Below are positions 10,701 through 25,700 of a DNA stretch of 64,000 nucleotides, one piece after another. The stretch comes from Mugil cephalus (taxonomy: Eukaryota > Chordata > Actinopteri > Mugiliformes > Mugilidae): contig NC_061771.1 of NCBI RefSeq assembly GCF_022458985.1, positions 34,042,117-34,106,116 of the forward strand, in the 5' to 3' direction. How positions within the stretch are numbered: position 1 is the stretch's first letter; every line of letters begins with the position of its first letter. The translations under genes were made by a program, and so were the position numbers. Under the pieces are notes generated by a model. It was not told the DNA's origin. It worked only from the letters and a program-made list of their open reading frames with translations, and did not search any database.

Positions 10701-13700
10701 TGTTGATCTGAAAGGCCCAGACTCTTCTTCTACTTTTATTCCAGCAGTGTAGAAGAAGTTAAATACCTCCTCTGCACCACAGAAAAACTACAGCTGCAGG
10801 ACTTCTAAACTGTAGGGACCAGGGCTGGATTAAAAAAACAAACAAAAAAAAGGTTTTCAGATTCAAATTGAGCTTAATTTGAAATTGATAAAATCCTCAG
10901 ATCAGTCATGTATTTTCCTGCATCTTGACAGACTGGGTTTGCATGACAACCGACGGAGATCCAAACAGGATTGAATGTAACTACACAAAATTACTGAAAT
11001 CTTGGTCCAAGTCCCGCCCACTAACATCAAGGGGGTGGAGCTTATGATCTATACTGCAGCCTCCAGCCATCAGGGGGAGCTCTACTAGCTTTGGCTTCAG
11101 GTTTGAGAAGTGGTCATGGCGTCGCCTTTTTTTTAAAGTCTAAAAGAACTGACTATAAAAGATCGTCAGTCGGCTCCATGTGTTTTTAATTATGGGCGTG
11201 AATCATACTTTAGTAAAAATACACGACACGTGTCTGAGGATGAACTCGCAGAGAATCGTGTGTCGTTGAAAGATCAGCTGGTGAATATAGAGAAGCGTTC
11301 AGCAGGAAATGAGCAGGAGCTGGTGGAGAATAAAGAGTGTGTTTACTGGGCTTTAATTCATCAGGGAGCCACAAAATAAATAATCTAAATAATTACCAGG
11401 ATTCTGGTGACTAATTAGCATAAAAGTTAGAAATGTTTCAAATGTTTGTGTTGTTCCCAAGAGGCTGAAAAAACCAGGGGCAAAGTTTTAATTAATGTTT
11501 TAAAAAGCCGTATTTGAGGAAGATGTTTGTCTGAAATGGCTTGGAAAGTTTGAATAAGACATGTTTAGCTGCTGCAGTAGCTCCAATCTGATCAGAAACG
11601 CCGCACTGATGCATCCAAGTGTTTTCTTTCCACTTCACCATTTGTTTCGCGTTGTCCTGTTAAAACAAAGCGGCTCAGACCACACAGACCTCCACCCGTC
11701 CCCCTCCAGTCGCCTTCATGTCCGTGTTGTTTCAGACGCTGATGCAGAGCAGAGTCACACTAGTTGTTTTTCTGAGGATTAATCTTTTAAATGTTGTTCT
11801 TACCCTCGCGCTCTCATAGAGGACAGGAAATGTATAGATGTTGTGTGTCTGGGTGTCGTTGGTTTTACCCCCACATGCACAGATAACACTTGGTCATTCA
11901 GTTTGGTAGCGGCTGTAAACATCAACCCAAGACTAAACATGGTGGAAAAGCCTTGTTGTCAGTGTCTGAGGCTGATATTCATCACAGACCAGTAAACCTG
12001 TAAAGGCCAAGTCCTCCCATTTTAAAGCCAAACACAAGCAGCTTCATGAGAACTTCATTCAAATAAAATACAGTTTGGTAAAATTAGGTTCGACTCTGAC
12101 CTTTCACTCAGCAAATGTCTTTTGAGTTAGGAGAGTTCTGTGAAACATTGACTGGAAGATGTTTCTGTGCATGTTTCTAACTTATTTGGCTGAACTGTCC
12201 TTCTTCACGGCGTCTGTGTTGTGTTTATGGAAATGAAGCCTTGTGTGCTGTGGAGGTGCAGCTTCTTTCTTGCTCAGTCATTTCAGAAACTAAACTTCCT
12301 GAACTAAAAGTAAACTTTTAGTTTCCTTAGTATGCGTTAGAATTCACAGTGACCTTCAAGTTTAGCTGCTTTCTCGTGGTGAAAGAAACCAACTTCTTGT
12401 TTTGCTGCTAAACCTGAACATGTGTTGGTTGTATTTGCGTTAAGGACCAGGTTTAACTTTGCCGTCAGTGTCGTTGGCTTCGTCCTAAACGTGACTGGAT
12501 CTGTCTGAAGTTTATTGGCTGCGTCGTTTTATGCTGTTTTTGTTCAGCCACAAACGTCGGTGGGATCTGTGGAATCCCCTCTAGACTGTGGAGTCATGTG
12601 GCTTTGATTAATGTTGAGTTAAACAAGAGATTTCTGGAGTAAAAGCATCTGACTGGCAGCTGCCAGTGATTATCAGTCCACCTCCTGTGGTGCATCTTCC
12701 CGCAGTGTGAGGCAAAAAGTGGTCGCTCCGAGCCTGCAGTCCATAAAAGTGTCTTTTAAGTGTCCTCCCCCCCTTAAGCCTCCCAGAATGAGTGACATCC
12801 TGTTGCTGTGTGCTTCCCCAATAATTAGCAGTGCTACGCTGACACTCCTCAAGCCTTCTTTTCTTTTTTTTTTTGATTCAAAGTGAAATCATGGAGTCGA
12901 CAGTAAAAACACGACGTCTTGGCTCAGGTCCAGGCTGTTGATGCTCCGGAGGTTTTCCAGTTGTGTGTTCGATGCCGGCAGGAAGAAAAACGCAGCGTCC
13001 TCGTGGAGCTGCTACATCTGGAACGTATAGACACGAGACATCTGCCCTCCAAAACCAGCTGGCAGCGCTCAGGGTTTCCTCCCGCTGCCGTTCTCACACT
13101 GATAATGATGATCTCAGGGGTCGGACATGTGATGTCAGTGACATTTCCCCCGAGGACTACGCAGGGTCCCACTGCTGCAGGTCCTCAGACACTAAGGGCA
13201 TTATTACATGTTGAGGCCATTAACAGCTGGGAGCAGCAAAAAAAAAAAAAAAATGCAGCCTAACACAAAACCTACACTGCATTTGACCGACATCATCATC
13301 TTGTTCCAGTCGACTTTTCTCCAGTCTGACTCACTCATGGATTCCAGCATCTGTACAGTCAGAACTTCTTCTGTTTTACTGGTGGTTGGCTACATCAAAG
13401 CTGCCGAAAATCAGAGTAGAAGAAGAACCTGTGTGTGACCATGCAGTGATGGAGGTGTTGGTCAGTAGCTGGAGTAGCATGTGGATGTTTGTAGGAAATG
13501 ATCTGAACAGAATGCATGGAGTCACCCAGGTCAAAGGCTGCAGACAAACACTGAGCGCTGCAACGTTTAGAAGAAGAGAAACGTTTCCTGGAGACGGGAT
13601 AAGGGAGTTTATGTTGGCGTATGTCTGTATTATCCCTCCAGCTACATATTGTGTCTTTTGTTGTCGTGCGGTGGATAACAGATAGTTGACTCCTCCTCTT

Positions 13701-16700
13701 ACCTTGAGTGGATCCTGTAAACCGCTCTGCAGGACTAAACATTTATTACACGCAGGGTTTTGTTTATGATCCTCGTTGGTTTTAGTTCCTTTTCAAAGTT
13801 TACATTCAGTCTGTTTTAAATACGTCACCATTTTGTTATGAAGGCGCTCTGTAGTGTTGTATTATTTTAAAGAGTCCTAGTCACGCATTGTTGATGCACT
13901 GTATATTAAATCTGCCTGGTTACGTTGTGCGCTGATGTAGGTTTGTTTCAGTTTTCAGGGACGTAGCTCTTTCTGTTCGGCCTCTTAACCTTTCTGGAGG
14001 TTTGTGAAAGTTTATCTGTGAACTTGTGCTCGGGTAAAAGCTTGGTTGTGTTCTCTGCGTTGGAGCTCGAGCGTCTTCAGCTGTGCAGGCGACGTCTCTA
14101 AAGTCAGATACCTGCTGGGAGGCCCTGGCCTTTTACCCACATGCTGCCATTATTCATGTGTTTGAGGAGGCAGGAGCAGAGCGGTGGTGGTGCTGGTGGT
14201 GGTGGTGGTGGTACGGGTAGGGGGAGGATAACGGGGGTCAAAACCTCCCCTGAAGACATGTCTCTGCTGAGACACTCCAGGCTTTACAAAGGCACCCAAG
14301 CGGAGCAGCTTCCTCTTTGTCTCATGTTTCTTTAGCTCTCGCATCTTCTCGAACTTGAAGATAATTCCTTTCTTTCATGTTTTCAGAGGCTCTGAGCTTT
14401 GAACCTTCGGCTGCTGGCTCCTTGTAAAGATTGATGATGATGATGATGTACCTGCTCCTCTCCTGCTCAGGTTGAGACATTTGTCCTGGATAATTATGTA
14501 CTCCATTGTGCCGGTCTTTGTCACACAAAGTGAGGGTTTGTTGTTGCTCACAAACCCTCAATTTGCCTTTGAGAACATATTCTGGTTCAACGTGGCCTTA
14601 GGCAGAACTTAGCGCTGCTGTATTCAGAGACCGTTCAGACCTCGTATCAACATCTGTGCCGAGCATTCAGACCAGCTTTAGGTTCCCATGTTCACACCTG
14701 CCGTTAATTCAGATGTGTCTCCACATGCGTCCTCAGCCAACACTGGAGATCTGATCTCAGTTTCATGCTCTGTACACAAATATACACGAACGCTGCATAT
14801 GATATTATAACAGCTGCTGTCTCTCATGAGTTTGAACCATGAACAGCTGTTGGTTGTGTGTGTGTCGTGATTTTAAGGGGGTGATGCATTCTCTGGAACA
14901 GGACGTCTATTCATTCATCTCCACCACGTTAAAGACTAGAGAAAAACTCATATCATAAAATAATTTCATGAGTTAGTTCTTGTTTAAAGGTTTTTATTAT
15001 TTAGATTCATTTCTTTAGTATTGAACAGACATCCGTTAACGGTGCGTTAATAACTTCCACTAGCTGCTATGTGTTAACTGAATGAATGAGGTAAAAGTAT
15101 TTAATGTGACCCAGGACTCATGGTGTGTTCACCACAGGAATGAGGTCAGATGCCTTTCAGGCCACAGTTGGAGCTGGTCACCAATCAGATTGCCCAGGAT
15201 GGATGTTAATGCAAACTCTGAAAGGGTTTAGATTTTTCATTGTGTTTAAATTTAGTCGTGGAGACGTACTGACCAGTCCCGACATGTTCTAATCCGCTTA
15301 AATAAAGTCGAGCAGAATCCAGTCAGTTTCTGTAAAGTTGAAGGTTTTGCTGCATATGAACAAATGAAGGAGAGTTAGTAGCTACATGTGAGAAATTACT
15401 TGGTTGCACCAGATGTTTTTAGGGCTCAGGACTAAGGGGGAAACATAACAGATAATAATTTTGTGCAGTCATGGAGGAGTCTTCTTTCTGATCCCTTTGC
15501 GCTGGTTTGGGCTTCCATTTAGTACCTAGCGTGAACTAAACTGTGTCTAAAACATATTTCCCAGTGTTTCTAGCCAGAGCCAGAGTTATGCTTTGTTTGG
15601 GGTGGTTTCAGGAGTGTGAAGAGGTGTTTCTGTACGTAGCAGCTGTGTTTTCTTTCCGCCTGGTTGACAGCAGGATGTACACGATGAGGCAAGGTGGAGG
15701 ACTGTTACATATACAGTTTATGTCTTGAGCTGCTAATGCATTCAAGGCCCATGTTGGGCTGAGTGACACAGCAGTTTGAACTTTCTACCTAAAGTATAAA
15801 AATGGTTCTTAATGGAGTTTATCTTGAAAATGTCTTGTTTCATTTAAATGAATATTTGCTGAAAAGTTGAGACTGATTTTTGGTGAGAAGTTTTAAGGTG
15901 AGTCATACCTACGCTGGGTATTGCTATTTCTTTCCCAAATAGATTTTACTAGATATCATTCATTTTCGGTTAATTTAGAAATATTTCAGGTTTCAAAACT
16001 ATATCCTCTATTTTCTCATCTTTCTCGTGTTTCTTCTCTGTCCCGATCTCTGCATTAACGCTTCATGTTTCGGATCCTTCTCACACATGAACATTAGTTC
16101 ATGTGTGAGTTAATGTTTTGTGTGAAAACAGTCTTGGAAGACGTCTTCTTAGTTGGTGTGAAGATTTTCTGAGTCTTTAAAATTGAAATCAGTTTTGAGT
16201 TGGAGCTGGTTCTGGAGTTGAGTTCACCTACAAATATCTCTCCAACATAAATATGAATGTTGTAAAAATAACTTGATGGTGGAAAATGCCCATTTTCTTC
16301 TTTTGTTTGTGTTTAAGGACAGTGAGCATTTTTTTTTCATTCAGCTTTAAACTCAACTTACAGTAAAATAAAACTGGGCCCCACATGGAGCCTTGGGGTA
16401 CACCAGAGGAAAAATAGCAGAGCTGGGTGAAACACTGTTGACCATTTCTGGCCTTTGCTGTTGGTGTAAGTCAAAACACTATAAAGCCTCACCCTGGTGC
16501 AAGAGCAAGCAACATGTCGAGGTACTAAAAGTTTCTTCAGCCCTTTATCAACTGTATTTGTGTCAAGGTCAAGGGTGTAGGAAAGATTAGGAGAATTCCT
16601 CTGGACCAAGGTGAGTTTGTTAAGACTTGCGACCAGCACTGATGATACTGGAAATATAAATAAATAAATAAATAAATAAATAAATATTTTATCACATTAA

Positions 16701-19700
16701 CTGAAAAAAATCTGACTGTACAAATACAATACTTCCAGTTTCAAGCAAACAAGGCTTTCTCCAGTTAACACATATCATCATTTGAGCTGTTTTGGCTAAA
16801 TCTGCTGCCTTTGCCTTGAAATGAGAGTACATATGTCAAGGACACACTGTTCTGGCCTCAGACAGTAACCATGCAGTCAGTGTACGGAGGATGTGAGTTT
16901 ATGAGGGTACAGAGATCCTTTTCTTCTGAAGTGGGTTGGATTCCTGTGGGCTGACAATATGAGTTGTGAGCCGAGTTGTTGGGAGATATTTTAATTTTTA
17001 CTGGAGGTCTTTCTGTACTCCAGCCAAGTTCACATATGTCTGCCCTCACTCACAAGGCACACAGCCTCCACAGTAATAATTCACAATTAGAATTTAGTTT
17101 CCCATAATTATACAAAAAAATGTAGCATGGTTTCCTTTGAAATATATAGTAAAGCTATGTTTTTTTCTGATTTATGAGATAATGAATTGTCAGAATGGAT
17201 CAACAGGATCAGTGGAAGTAATAACCGTAAATATACATAATATACACAACATAAATATGAAGTATTATATCTTAGACGAGACCTTATAATTTTATCACAC
17301 TTAAATTCTACGTCATATTCATTTAACGTGTTCGTACTAATTCCTAAATATGAATGTTTGATAGTTTTTCATGAAGGAAAAAGTCACATGGATTACTTGT
17401 ATTTCTTGTATTTGTTTTTGGGGAAAATTGAGCCAATATTACATATCAGAGAGGTCTCATCTCAAGGATTACAAATTAATTTCCAAGTCAAATCAGAGTC
17501 CATGTGTCCAGAAGTGTTTCCATCAGTGTGATGAGACTCAGGTCCTGGTTTAGTTCATCTGGTTTAGATCAAAGGAGCTTTGTGAGGAGCTCAGAAAAAG
17601 AGTTGTTGTTGCTCATCAGGCTGGAAAAGGTTCCACAACCATCTCTAAAGAGTCTGGAAGCCACAAATCAAGGGATTTGTTTGAAAATCTGACGTTTTGA
17701 GTTTGTTTATGCAGAAATGTAGAAAATTCTGAATGTAACTAATAAACTAACCCGATCAATCTCTTGTTCCAGATTAACACCAATGGATTTGTAGCTGTTG
17801 CTGCACCTCCCTCAGAGGACGAGTATCTGGGAAACATGCCCAGCAATTTCAAAATGATTGCAGCGCTCCTGGGGAACCTGGACAACAGCGACGGACAGGG
17901 GAGAGTCTACTTTAGGCAGGACAACAGTCCAGACATATTGAGTCGAGCTGCAGATCACATCAGGCAAGCTTTCCCCAGGGACGAGGGCGTGAAGCCCACC
18001 AACACCCTCATCGTCACCTGGGAGAACATGGCTGCCCACATGACGTCTCGACGAGGCGATGAACTGGATGTCAAGGTAAGGGACTCTTTGGCTTCTTTTT
18101 CTTTTTCTTTTATATCTCAGGTTTGTGGTTTTGCTTCTGCACGGCTGATACATTTGTGTAATCGGTTTTACCAACACACAGTATGTACACTGTATATTAC
18201 ACTTTTGTTAACGATAAGAAAGCATTTCTCATCTCTCTGTGGTAACTGGATCTAACCGGTGTACTCACCGAAGCTGGATTCATGGTTCTGGATCAGATAT
18301 TCGCTCCAAAAGAAACACAAAACCTTTAAAACTACACAACATGTTTATCCAAGACTTTTACTTTTTACAGTTTTGCTTGATTCTTATAACACTTAAAGTC
18401 ATGCAGAAAGCCTCAGTATTCACGCACCCAGTGAATATAAAAACCTGGAATCAAATCTGTTTTATGACTTTTGCTGCATCACAACAAGAACGTTTCATCT
18501 GAAAAACCCTCCGTCCGACCGTGCAATGTCTGTACAATAAAACATGTAATGACCTTCACCTCATCTGTGATTGCAGAGGAACACTTTCCAGCTGGTTATA
18601 GCCTTCATGGAGTCGTCCTCCACTGCCATCCTCCTATACCCCAGAGACGGCCTGCAGTTCCTGTCCACATCCATAGCTGGAGAGAGTAAGATGCTGGAGG
18701 CTGGCTTCAATGAAGGCATCGTGTCAGGCTGGTTCTGGAATACCAAACAGGGGACGTACTTGCGCACCACCACCGATGAAGAGGATTCCATCCAGAAACT
18801 TATGAAGTATGAATCTTGATATTGAACAAAAAAATGACGTTTTTTTATGAAAACCATTGCCAAAGTTATTCCAACTTCTTTATTCTGTTTCTTATTTTGA
18901 CTGATTGCCTTTTCCACTCAAGTTTTTTTAATCTTATAATGACTATTAGTTCTTTAATGGTCATTATAGAACCACTGGTGGATCATATACCTTTTCTGTC
19001 ACTGATGTGTAATCCTTCTAATGTCCAACCAGAAAGACAAACTCAGGACGAAATGGAGTTTGGGTGTATGAGATTGGTTCCTCTCCGTTCTTCGTTGCCA
19101 TCACCCCAGGGATGGTCAGTATTTCTCCTGAGGATGAGGACGCCATGGCCAAACCTCCTGTGACCATGCTGCCTAGGCAGCCTGATGAGCCTTGGGCAGT
19201 GGACTTCTCACCCTCTGAAACCCAGATGACAGGAGCTACTGAAGCAGTTCCAAGTCCATCGGAAAATGAGGACTTTGCAACTGCGAGTCCAACTGAGCCC
19301 AGTTACATAGAGGCCGAGACCTTCACCACTGCAGAGCCATTTTATAAAGAACCCGCCCAAGAAGTTGAGGAAGAATACCCTGAATCAGAGACCACCACAC
19401 CAACTTTCACCAGCACTGAAAGGGTTCAACAAATATATCCGGATCCTACTGAGGCAGGAATCCTGGATCCGCCTGAACCAACATACCGTGAGACCCCATC
19501 ACCAAGATACACCGTTCCCGAACCCAGTGAGCCGAGATACTTTCCAGACGAGTCGAGGAACCCTGACGCTGTTCCAGTCGAACCGCGGTACACCAACCCC
19601 GAGCCTGTCCAGCCGGTGCCACCGCATTCACGTACCCACCAGCCCCAGGTTGTTGTGGTGGATGAGGACGAGCTGAATGTCAACGGTAAATCACTAACGT

Positions 19701-22700
19701 GTTGAACTTTGTGTTTTTTTTCTTTTCAAAACCCTCTGTGAAATTAGTTGTTTGTTTGTTTGTTTGTTTTTCACAGTGTTTTCATACAATTTGGAGACGT
19801 GTGTCCACAATAGGCAAAAATGCTCGGCATTCGCTGACTGCCGGGATTATAGCAACGGGTACTGCTGCCACTGTAGGCCTGGTTTCTATGGTAACGGGAA
19901 GGACTGTGTTGCTGAAGGTGAGGAACTTTACAAAAGCTTACTGGAGAGCTTCTTAACCTCTGACTCTGAAGTGGAGCTACAGCTTTCTTTAATCCAACCA
20001 AACAATGTTTTCCAGGTAAACCCCAGAGGATGAATGGAAAGGTGAACGGTCGAGTGTTCGTGGGGGACTCTCCTTCACCGGTGGAGCTCAGTAACAACGA
20101 TCTGCACTCCTACGTGGTTGCAAATGATGGTCGAGCATATGTTGCCATCAGCAACATCCCAGAGAGCGTGGGCCCCTCCCTGCAGCTGCTGTCGTCCCTG
20201 GGGGGAGTCATCGGTTGGGCCTTCGCCTTGGAGCAGCCCGGCCACCACAACGGCTTCAGACTCATTGGTGAGGGGACATGTTGTTGTTGATTTGCTGTGT
20301 AAAGGCCAATGGAGTGCTGGTGATGGTGGATATTTAATTATTAAAGTTTGAAAAAAGAAGCTAAAACAAAGAATCTTGTTGTTAGAGGAATTTGTGGGAA
20401 TGTATTTGTTGGGGGCAGATGTTGAGATTGTGTCGTTAGAGGGTGATGATTGATGTTTAAGTCCACCTATTCTGTCCAGTTTTATACAGATGGCTTCAAT
20501 TGGGAGGTGAGTATTAACTTGTTAGCAGCCCCTAGTCACCCACAGATGGTCCTAATAAAAATCTAAACTCCTTTAGTGTCATTTAGGCCTGAAGAAAGTA
20601 CTTGATGAGTGGTGAAATGTCTTTAAAGTTATGAAAGTCCTTTGTTTTAGCTTAACTTTGATGACTGGGAAACTCCACAGACTATTTTGCCATTGGTCTT
20701 TTATGTGCCGCTGCCAAAACCTCTTTCTCTGAGGCGTGGTTTCAGTTTTTAAACGAGTTAATGAACCACTTTACTTAATTGACTGAGGTGTTGCTGATTG
20801 ATGCTGACAGATGATTTTAGCTGTTTGTGAGACACTAACTCGACATCAGATAGGAGCTGTAGGAGCACAAAACTGAACATGTTCATGTTCATATAAAAAA
20901 AGGTGGAACAAGGACCTGTTGAGTTTTTTTTTTTTTTTTGGATATACTCTGACCTGGATGATTGAACATTCACAGATATGTCCAGGCGCTCATATTCACT
21001 TACTTACATTCTTGCAGGTGGAGTATTTTTGCGTCAGGCTGAGGTGATTTTCTACCCTGGTAATGAGCGTCTGAACATTAAGCAGCAGTTTAAAGGAATT
21101 GACGAACACGACCACCTGGTGGTGAGCACCGAGCTGGATGGACGTCTGCCTGCCGTCCCGCTGGGATCCTCTGTCCAGATCAACCCGTACAAGGAGATCT
21201 ACCAGTACGACAGAAACCGTAAGCAGCTCAAACGCCACTCAGACGCACTAGCTCAGCTCTTTCATAGTCGACTTTTGTGTGATGAAACTTTCTTCTCCGC
21301 CTCCCAGTGATCGTTTCCTCCTCCAACCGTGACTACACCATCACCTCTCCTGATGGCGTCGTCCAGACCAGAAGCTACAAGTGGCGTCAGACCATCACCT
21401 TCCAGAGCTGCCCCCACCACGACGCCACGGGGCCGGCACTGTTCACCCAGCCCCAGCAGCTCAGCGTGGACCAGATCTTTGTGATGTTCGATGCTGACAA
21501 CAGTCTCATCCGTTACGCCATGAGTAACAGGATTGGCTCCATTAACAGTGAGTTCTTTCACCTTCTGAGACGCCACAAATGATAAAATCTCCCAGAAGAT
21601 CGTGTCAAATATAACATGGTTATAAGTTAGTAGTAACTACTTGATTGGTTAGCAGAAAACAAGTGCCGCTCCTAAATGATAACGTATCCTCAAATAGTGA
21701 AAGTGAACCATGAAAGTCATGACCAAAAAGGTTAGGCTTCGTAAAAGAGAACAAAAAAACTGGTGGATCTAAACTATATGACTTAAAATGTCTGCACAGT
21801 CAGTTTAAACATGAGAAAAATGCTGGTAACTAAACTTCAGCTTGTCAGTTTCCTCCTTATTATTTATATTTCTAGATTATTTAATTGATGATGAATTGAG
21901 GGGGAGGTCAAGCGTATTTTGATTTGTGAGCCTCATTCAACACAATTTGATCTCAACGGGGCAGAACCAGTAACATAATAACATAAAAACCTATAAATAA
22001 CAACAACTCCAAATGTTTCCCTTCATTTTACAGCAAAGTAGAACAAGTAGAAAATGAAAATTGTTCCATTTAGTAAATTATCCTTTTACAAAACATTTTA
22101 TGAATAACTCTAAATGTTGGCGCATTGTTGCCACAACAGTGCAACTAAAACTAGTGGACAAATTAAGAATAGCAGTAATTTAAAAATTACAGTTAATGTC
22201 GTCTATGTAATTTTGTCCCTTTGCAAACTCATCCTGTGGACCAGATTGGACCAGATTGGACCCTCTGGACGGACACTTTTTGTCCGTGGACCATATCTTT
22301 GACACCCATGATGTAAGGGACGTCTCTAAATATAGGATTGATATAATTTGTTTTGCTTCATATTTAATGACTTTGTTTTAATGACTGTTGACTAAAATTT
22401 AAATGATGGTGTGTGTATTCGTGTTGTACACAATCTGGATGTTTGGGGTCAGTTTCTCCAAAGTTTGTGTTCCTTGGCAGAAATGTCCTTCCACACATTT
22501 CTGATCTGTCTTCAGCTTAAAAAAGGAAAACGTAATGTAAACAGCTATGCTGCGGTCCCATATGACCCATCGTTTCACTGATACACTGCACAGGCTCTTT
22601 GTGTCGCGACAGCTGAGCACGGCGCAGATTATTCAGGTTGACAGACTCAACATGTTCAGGTCCATCTCTCCCGCTCTGCCAGACTAAAAGCGATGTGTGT

Positions 22701-25700
22701 TATTACCCGGAGGAATGCACCGAAACACGCCTCCGACACTTTAGTGCCTGGTGGTGTTTGCAGTAGAACATCAGAGGAAGATAAACAGCAATCTGAAACA
22801 GGCGCTATTTCCTCAGCTGCACCCGGAGCGTTGGCAGGGGGTGAAGGTCGGTGGCTGAGGTCAGCCAGATACCAACCTTCAGGCCACAGCTGGGCAGGGG
22901 GAGTTCAGGAGGAAGGGCATCACGAGGATTTTCTTTAAATGAAGAGGGGTTAAAGGTAAACATGCAGGGGTCTCTGAGTTACACAAGCAAACATCACTCA
23001 GCTTGAGTTTTATTGGTAAAAAATGGAACATCTGGGCCGTGTTTCCTTTGAGGAGCAAACTTCAAATAAGTAGATCTCAGCTTCTTGATGGATACAAGAA
23101 TACTACAAAAAATAGTTAACGAGGGATGCCAGTAAATAATGACGGAAACGCATGAAATTCTGAATGCGCTCATGTTGGTGCACTCGCACCTCCAGCTACA
23201 TACATGCTTTTAATTTAAAAATAAAACAAAACAACAAAGATACAATTTCCAATGTGCAAAAGAGCTGAAGGCTTTTATGGAGCTAGGATTTTCCATAATT
23301 AACCAAAATCAATGGGTATGTTGGATCTTTCAAAATAAAACTACAAAACTACCCCTTCAAAATAAAAGCATGCAACACCAATTAAAACCCAATGAAGAGG
23401 CTGTATAGAAGCCATTCCTTTCAAAAGAGAATAAAGGTGGAGAGCAGACTGCACGTAATTGTAATGGGACTTACAACAACATATGTCGGCAGCAGCAGCG
23501 TCATTGGCACATTGAAAATTTTGTAATGAAAATCAAGTGGACACATCTAGTCTCTGATGATGTCTCTAATAAAACCCAGTAGAGAGTAATGAATGTCTAT
23601 CACTGACCTGAGGACAGACCCCTCATGTGCTCCACACTGAGAGCTGCAGATATGTATAGTCTGTATAAAACCAGGCTGCATGTCCTCGTCCTCCACAGCC
23701 TGGTGGTAGATGGATGGTGGAGCAGGTATTTCTTTAATAACTTTATCACATAGTTGATGTGCAGCCTCCTTCTCTGGTACCACAGGATGTTGTACCTGAT
23801 GTCCAGAGGACCTGGTCCGTTCCTCTGTTAGCATTAGCCTTAGCATGTCTTTGTAGCTCCAGTAGGACTTTAGTTGTATTTCAGGACTGACATGTCACAG
23901 TAGAATGGGCTTCATCTTTAGTGGAGGATTTCCACACACTTGATGAACCAACGACCCACTGGACTCCTCACCTGTCTTCATGGAGGCGGCCATGTTGGTA
24001 CGGTCATGTGATCAGAGGCTAGTTAACCTGTCTGTGCCAGCCTTAGTTAGGGCTGGGTGTCTAATCATTTTCAGCTGCCTGGCAAACATCTTAAATAGTT
24101 TCAGAAGTTCTGGTTCAGGCCTGTTCTGTCTTTTAAATGAATAATGATGAAATAAGAAGTTCTCTGCGGCTATGTCGGGGTTCAGGCTCTGGGTTCTGTG
24201 AAGCTTCTTGGGACAATCTGAACAAGTGATGCATGCTGTATAATTAGAATTGTGGTGAAAGGTGCATACGTCTTCATTTCTCTGCAGAGGAGCTGTTTCT
24301 GACTACAGTCATTATAACCTGCAGTGTTGTTCTCTATGACAGGCGGTCTTCCAGAGCAGAATCCGTGTTTCACGGGCCGACATGGTTGCGACGTCAGTGC
24401 AGTGTGCAGACCCGGCGAAGGCCTCCAGTTCAGCTGTGAATGCACGGCCGGTTTTTCTGGAGATGGACGCTACTGCCACGGTAACACAACCTCCAGCATT
24501 GTTAGGTCTTAGTTTACAGCCTTCCTGAGCCGCAGTTATTCTGGAAACCAGAAGAACTTCCTCTCAATGTGTTTGTCCCTGGAAGTTGCTCTGTTGGCTA
24601 CAAGTAGAAATGACTCACACTGGAGTAGGCTACATATGTAGGTTACTACGTCTGTGTCCCGCAGTATGATAACACACACTGTAATCCAAAGTGTGCTGCT
24701 GGCAAGATCCCTTAGCTTTACACTCAGTGCTCACTTCTGGAGGTCAGTATTAGCTCAGTATAGTAGTGTATATATATGTATCACTAATCTGTTGTCACTG
24801 TCAGATATCGACGAGTGCCGGGAGACTCCTCAGGTGTGTGGACCCAACGCTTTCTGCACCAATCAGCCTGGAGCTTTCCGCTGTGAATGTCGCGTCGGCT
24901 TCGTGTTCGCCAGCGATGGAAAGGCCTGCATCGGTGTGTGTGTGTGTTTGACCTGACTTTAAAGAGTCGCTTGTTTCATTCGTAGATGTTCTGAGGGTCG
25001 CAAACACACGAACAGCAAACGTTCTGTCAGACGGTGAATGGGACTTGTTCCAGAGCAACTGTATAATAGACCGTATAGAGCAGCTTTACAATGGGCTTGT
25101 AATATTAATAGCAAACATTTAATTATTTTTAATCTAAATCCAATTTGTAAAGGAAACATAAATTTGTGATTTTCTTTCATAAATGATTTGTGCAACTTTT
25201 CAGTAAGGATTTAATATTGATTATCATCGAGTCGTCCCTGTAGCTTCCTAAAGTCTTTCCTTGTCTTCTTTGTCTTCTATTGCCTGGAGTCAAATTGCTA
25301 GATATGTGTTAGTCCTAAAATAAATAATTACTAAAGATGATTCTTGGCTGAAGCCTAATACAAATCTGATGTTTAAATGTTCTTTAGAGTTGTAACCCAC
25401 TGTTAATTCAAAACTTCTTTCCTGAATCTGAATGGTGACCTGACCTCGGTGTAATGTCATGTTGTCTTTGTGTTCCTGGTAGAGGAGAACCGTCCGGTGG
25501 ACCACTGCCAGAGAGGAAGTCATGACTGTGATGATCCGGGCAGAGCTCTGTGCAGCTACACCGGAGGTTCGGCCTTCGTCTGCTCCTGCCTGCCGGGGTT
25601 CACAGGCGACGGCCGGGTGTGTCGTGGTGAGTTCACACAATTTGTTTGATCAGCTGCTCATTGTCGGAGCCCAGAGACCCGGGGCTGAACTCGTTGTTGT

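Larger units (their letters stand above)
7733..17772 (+). other. nid1 intron 1 (about 10 kb), contents
   Basis: No second gene is recognised. Repeats seen: a segment at 8690-8760 whose reverse complement recurs at 14700-14775; a repeat block at 8935-9230 with relatives at 37625 and 56345; a LINE-tail-like piece at 9577-9655; (GGAC/GGAT)n at 10028-10076; a 25-G run at 10572; a MITE-like element at 10975-11140; an A-run near 13238; (GGT)n near 14186; (AAAT)n at 16658-16685; and a Tc1-like fragment at 17484-17690. The short open segments in between look like chance. Enhancers could be present but cannot be identified from sequence alone. Confidence 0.6.

Noticed and set aside
12919-13742. Overlapping short ORFs of 80-115 codons in nid1 intron 1
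   Set aside because: Overlapping frames on both strands, no family resemblance and no splice or codon signature; likely chance.
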